This document shows, in pieces, positions 61,668 to 64,000 of a stretch of DNA of 64,000 nt. The position numbers and the translations under genes are program-made. The notes below the pieces were generated by a model that saw nothing but the letters and a program-made list of their open reading frames with translations, had not been told where the DNA came from and did no database searches. This DNA comes from Planctomycetota bacterium (lineage in GTDB: Bacteria > Planctomycetota > Phycisphaerae > Sedimentisphaerales > Anaerobacaceae). Positions within the stretch are counted from its first letter, which is position 1. Each line of letters opens with the position of its first letter. The DNA is taken from positions 34,900-98,899 of the forward strand of contig JADFJC010000002.1 in assembly GCA_022566315.1 (NCBI GenBank), written 5' to 3'.

Positions 61668-63527
61668 TTACTCTTCTTTGTCTTTTTTCCCGCCCAGCAG
61701 TCCGCCGAGTCCTTTGAGAAGGTCCTCGGGTTTCTTCAAGATGTCTTTAATCTCATCAGGGATTTTATCGCCCAGTTTTTCATCTATTTGTTTTCCGAGC
61801 CGGCTATCAATCTCGTTTGCGAGTCTTTCTTTTCCGGCTTTGACCAGGGCCTGTTTGAATTCATCCATCAGGCCCTTGACATCAAATACGAGGCGCGGTT
61901 CGGTAACAGGCCCGACAATTCGTATCGTCGTTTTGAGCTCTGTTAAGGCATCGAATGCCTGGGAAGTTGTTTTGGAACCTAAACCTAAGACTCCTTTTCC
62001 CTGACCTTTCGCCTTGAGGTCACGGATAGTGATGTCCACTGTGAGGTCGATAGATTCATTCGTGGCTGTCCCGCTAAATTGACCTGAAGCAACACCTGAT
62101 TCGAATATCAGGCCTGCATTGCTGCTAAGGCCTGATTGAATCTTTGTTAGGTCGAAGCCGTCAAAAGTTCCGGAGAGTTTTGGGACCTGGTCTTGTGAGC
62201 TGTAGTCGATTGTTACGTTTATAGAGGCAGATGTATCGTGTGATTTCATTTCGAATGTGACAGGCAGTTTGGCTGTCTTTGGGGAATCGCTCAGGTTTGT
62301 CAACAAAACTTTGCTGTTGCCAAAGATTGGCCACGGTATTTGAACGTTGTCAAGTATGGCTCTTTTGGCCATTATTCGAGGTGAGGCCGGCACGACAGCC
62401 CGGGCCTTAAGATAATCAAGATACTTTTGTGGTATCTGCTTCGGCTGAGTCGCTGTCTTCTTGTCTTCGGCCTTCGGCAGCCACTTGCGCAGTTTTTGCA
62501 GTTTTTCTTTAAGGGCTTTTGCATCCTTTATATACATATCGAGCTTGCTCAGATTGGCAGCGGTGAGCTTAAAATCACACGGGTCAAAGACAGCAGGCTT
62601 TTGTCGGGCATCAGGTTCGGGAACGCTGCCCGGCGTCGAGCGCTTTTGGTTGAATTTGACATTGGAAATCTCCACCTGCTCCATCACCAGTTTGCCCAGA
62701 GACAAGCTGTACAAACTCGCATCAGCAGCGATTTTTTCGATTGAGACTTGATTGTTTTGAGGATTCTGAGGGTCGGTAACCTGTATTCCCGAGACCAGGA
62801 CGGAACCTGTCAGGACAGAGATATCGAGGTCATCGAGATTCACTTCGGCCCCATTGGCCCGTGTCATTGTGCTGGAGGCATAATCTTTGATTATGCTGTC
62901 TTTGATTACGGTTGTTGCAATCACTGATGCAACAAGGACCAGAACAGCCAAAGCGACTCCGGCCTTTCGGATATATTTTGTTTTTCCGGTGAAGAGCGAC
63001 TTGGCGTCTTTTGTGCGTTTGCCAATCAGCAGCCTGTCTAAGATGCGCACCCAACGATTGGAATACCATTTTTTGAACGTATCAGAACCATCTTCGAGTT
63101 TTAACAACATCCGGCGAAAGCTTATGACAGAGCGGGCCATAAGCAGTCCGGCAATGCCGCCGATAATTGGACCAAGGACAACAGCACCCGCCACGGAGTA
63201 CCTATTGAAATCGGTCATTCCTATCACCGGCACTGATTCCAACAATCGCAATATAAAAGATAGATAACTCTGCACCCAGACACCCACATGATACAGGACT
63301 GGTGCCGCTGCGAAGCAGAGAGTCTTGGCTATTCCGGCTGACAAAAGAAACAGGCCGGTGTGAATATTCAATACCAGCACCACGATTACCAGCACTGTGT
63401 GAACGCCGGACCAGCCCGGGACCAGACCAAACCAGAAACCCAACATTATCGACAGGAAGATAATGACAGGGGAAACGCCGCCTCGGAGTACCGCGATAAG
63501 TTTACGGATGAATCTTGGAAGAATCAT
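61668..63527 (-). CDS. Large membrane protein: TIGR03546-like N-terminus and AsmA/TIGR03545-like body
   Basis: The protein is about 619 residues. MILPRFIRKLIAVLRGG at 63527 has AGGGG upstream; an ATG 30 bases earlier is weaker. The N-terminal 150 residues carry helices like the TIGR03546/DUF2062 family (VSPVIIFLSIMLGFWFGLVP, MTDFNRYSVAGAVVLGPIIG). After a further helix (AGVALAVLVLVASVIATTVI, about 195-215) comes a long beta-rich periplasmic region with AsmA-like strands (EVNLDDLDISVLTGSVLVSG). In other bacteria the two parts are separate genes (TIGR03546 and TIGR03545), so this may be a natural fusion. The function is unknown. Confidence 0.7.
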   Translation of the reverse strand: MILPRFIRKLIAVLRGGVSPVIIFLSIMLGFWFGLVPGWSGVHTVLVIVVLVLNIHTGLFLLSAGIAKTLCFAAAPVLYHVGVWVQSYLSFILRLLESVPVIGMTDFNRYSVAGAVVLGPIIGGIAGLLMARSVISFRRMLLKLEDGSDTFKKWYSNRWVRILDRLLIGKRTKDAKSLFTGKTKYIRKAGVALAVLVLVASVIATTVIKDSIIKDYASSTMTRANGAEVNLDDLDISVLTGSVLVSGIQVTDPQNPQNNQVSIEKIAADASLYSLSLGKLVMEQVEISNVKFNQKRSTPGSVPEPDARQKPAVFDPCDFKLTAANLSKLDMYIKDAKALKEKLQKLRKWLPKAEDKKTATQPKQIPQKYLDYLKARAVVPASPRIMAKRAILDNVQIPWPIFGNSKVLLTNLSDSPKTAKLPVTFEMKSHDTSASINVTIDYSSQDQVPKLSGTFDGFDLTKIQSGLSSNAGLIFESGVASGQFSGTATNESIDLTVDITIRDLKAKGQGKGVLGLGSKTTSQAFDALTELKTTIRIVGPVTEPRLVFDVKGLMDEFKQALVKAGKERLANEIDSRLGKQIDEKLGDKIPDEIKDILKKPEDLLKGLGGLLGGKKDKEE

Positions 63528-63787
63528 ATCTGCACCCCTTTCTAATGAGTAATGCACTTAGAGCAATATTCATATTCGCCGGGCGATTGTACCACATCAA
63601 AAGGAAAGGCGACAACTGAAATTACAGCTTTATTTCCCGAATGTACGCAGGCGTATCGAGTGCCTCACAAGCCATTTAAACGGCTAACCCGCCTTGGGTG
63701 CGGTGAAGTTGAAATTTATACGTGCGAGGCGAAAGTGGAACATTTCCCTTGATTTTTAGGCTCGAAAAGTGTATCGTTTCCTTGTAG

Positions 63788-63816
63788 TTGACAATCCTGC
63801 GCTTAAAGAAACTATA
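63788..63816 (+). promoter_or_regulatory. Candidate promoter of the prepilin-like gene
   Basis: TTGACA at 63788-63793 followed after 17-18 bp by ACTATAG (63811-63817). The -10 is imperfect. It lies just upstream of the start at 63825. Confidence 0.35.
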
Positions 63817-63824
63817 GGTGCGAT

Positions 63825-64000
63825 ATGGTTCAACGAAGAGGATTCACACTAATCGAGCTTTTGGTAGTGATTGCGATTATTGCCCTTTTAATGGGCATTC
63901 TCATGCCGGCACTCAGTGCCGTCCGGGAACAGGGCCGACGAGTTGTCTGCGGCCAAAATGAGAAGAACATGGGACTGGGCTTGCACTTGTACGCCAACGA
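63825..64000 (+). CDS. Prepilin-type protein, C-terminus cut by window edge
   Basis: ATG 63825 opens [20 protein letters not shown] followed by [20 protein letters not shown]. This is a type IV prepilin-like leader (cleavage after Gly at [10 protein letters not shown]) and hydrophobic helix, followed by the [17 protein letters not shown] pattern common in the many planctomycete prepilin-domain proteins (DUF1559-type group). It would be processed by a prepilin peptidase. The frame is open to the edge. Confidence 0.9.
   Translation, partial: MVQRRGFTLIELLVVIAIIALLMGILMPALSAVREQGRRVVCGQNEKNMGLGLHLYAN

Overview
The window reads like a chromosome segment of a Planctomycetota bacterium, most likely class Phycisphaerae. 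This is an inference from gene style, not from a marker-gene tree. The cues are a Tat-exported GFO/IDH/MocA oxidoreductase, very long secreted proteins built from carbohydrate-binding and fibronectin-like modules, a PQQ-type beta-propeller, prepilin-like proteins, exosortase/EpsI, and many palindromic or simple repeats between and even inside genes.

Layout. (1) 1-7.7 kb is a secreted-protein region: a partial secreted protein at the left edge, a fragment of an Nramp-like transporter, a Tat oxidoreductase, a 1276-aa multidomain adhesin or carbohydrate-binding protein, and two fragments of related secreted proteins. (2) 8.0-35.9 kb is one long plus-strand exopolysaccharide locus. It holds EpsI, an ABC-2 export pair, an FkbM methyltransferase, an ATP-grasp protein, many glycosyltransferases, a ligase/polymerase, an ALG14/ALG13-like pair, an exosortase, a Wzc-like tyrosine kinase, a polyprenyl sugar-phosphate transferase, a 1405-aa TPR protein and a LuxR-type HTH regulator. 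(3) 36.4-40.7 kb on the minus strand is a protein quality-control cluster: trigger factor, two ClpP proteases and a lipoprotein, with tRNA-Gly upstream. (4) 40.8-47.6 kb is mixed housekeeping: a membrane polyferredoxin, a TauE/SafE transporter, methyltransferases including a membrane-anchored Pcm, an Mth938-like protein, an EamA transporter and tRNA-Ser. (5) 47.7-52.0 kb is a PadR regulator with a clear promoter/operator, followed by two paralogous HAAS-like membrane proteins. (6) 52.3-58.5 kb is accessory: an ankyrin protein with a disrupted start, rpsU, hflX, an AAA ATPase plus TOPRIM-like pair with its own promoter, and an HNH-AP2 endonuclease. (7) 59.0-64.0 kb holds an esterase, a PQQ-like protein, a large TIGR03546-like membrane protein and a truncated prepilin-like gene.

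How the genes work together. The exopolysaccharide locus contains most steps of one pathway: a priming sugar transferase, chain-building glycosyltransferases, modifying enzymes, export, chain-length/tyrosine-kinase control, and exosortase/EpsI. Two membrane enzymes in it, the exosortase and the priming transferase, carry the same kind of extra N-terminal half: a degenerate sugar-nucleotidyltransferase-like domain plus a hexapeptide beta-helix. That shared architecture is the most unusual system-level feature here.

Other leads are the AAA/TOPRIM pair (possible defence module), the PadR-HAAS operon, a 118-nt near-perfect hairpin, a 190-bp imperfect palindrome before the Wzc gene, and simple repeats that have become coding sequence, including a lipoprotein signal peptide. 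Several genes absent from a simple long-ORF view were found by eye: rpsU, the two tRNAs, both edge-truncated genes, and remnants of a GT4 glycosyltransferase, a LamG-type protein and an Nramp-like transporter.
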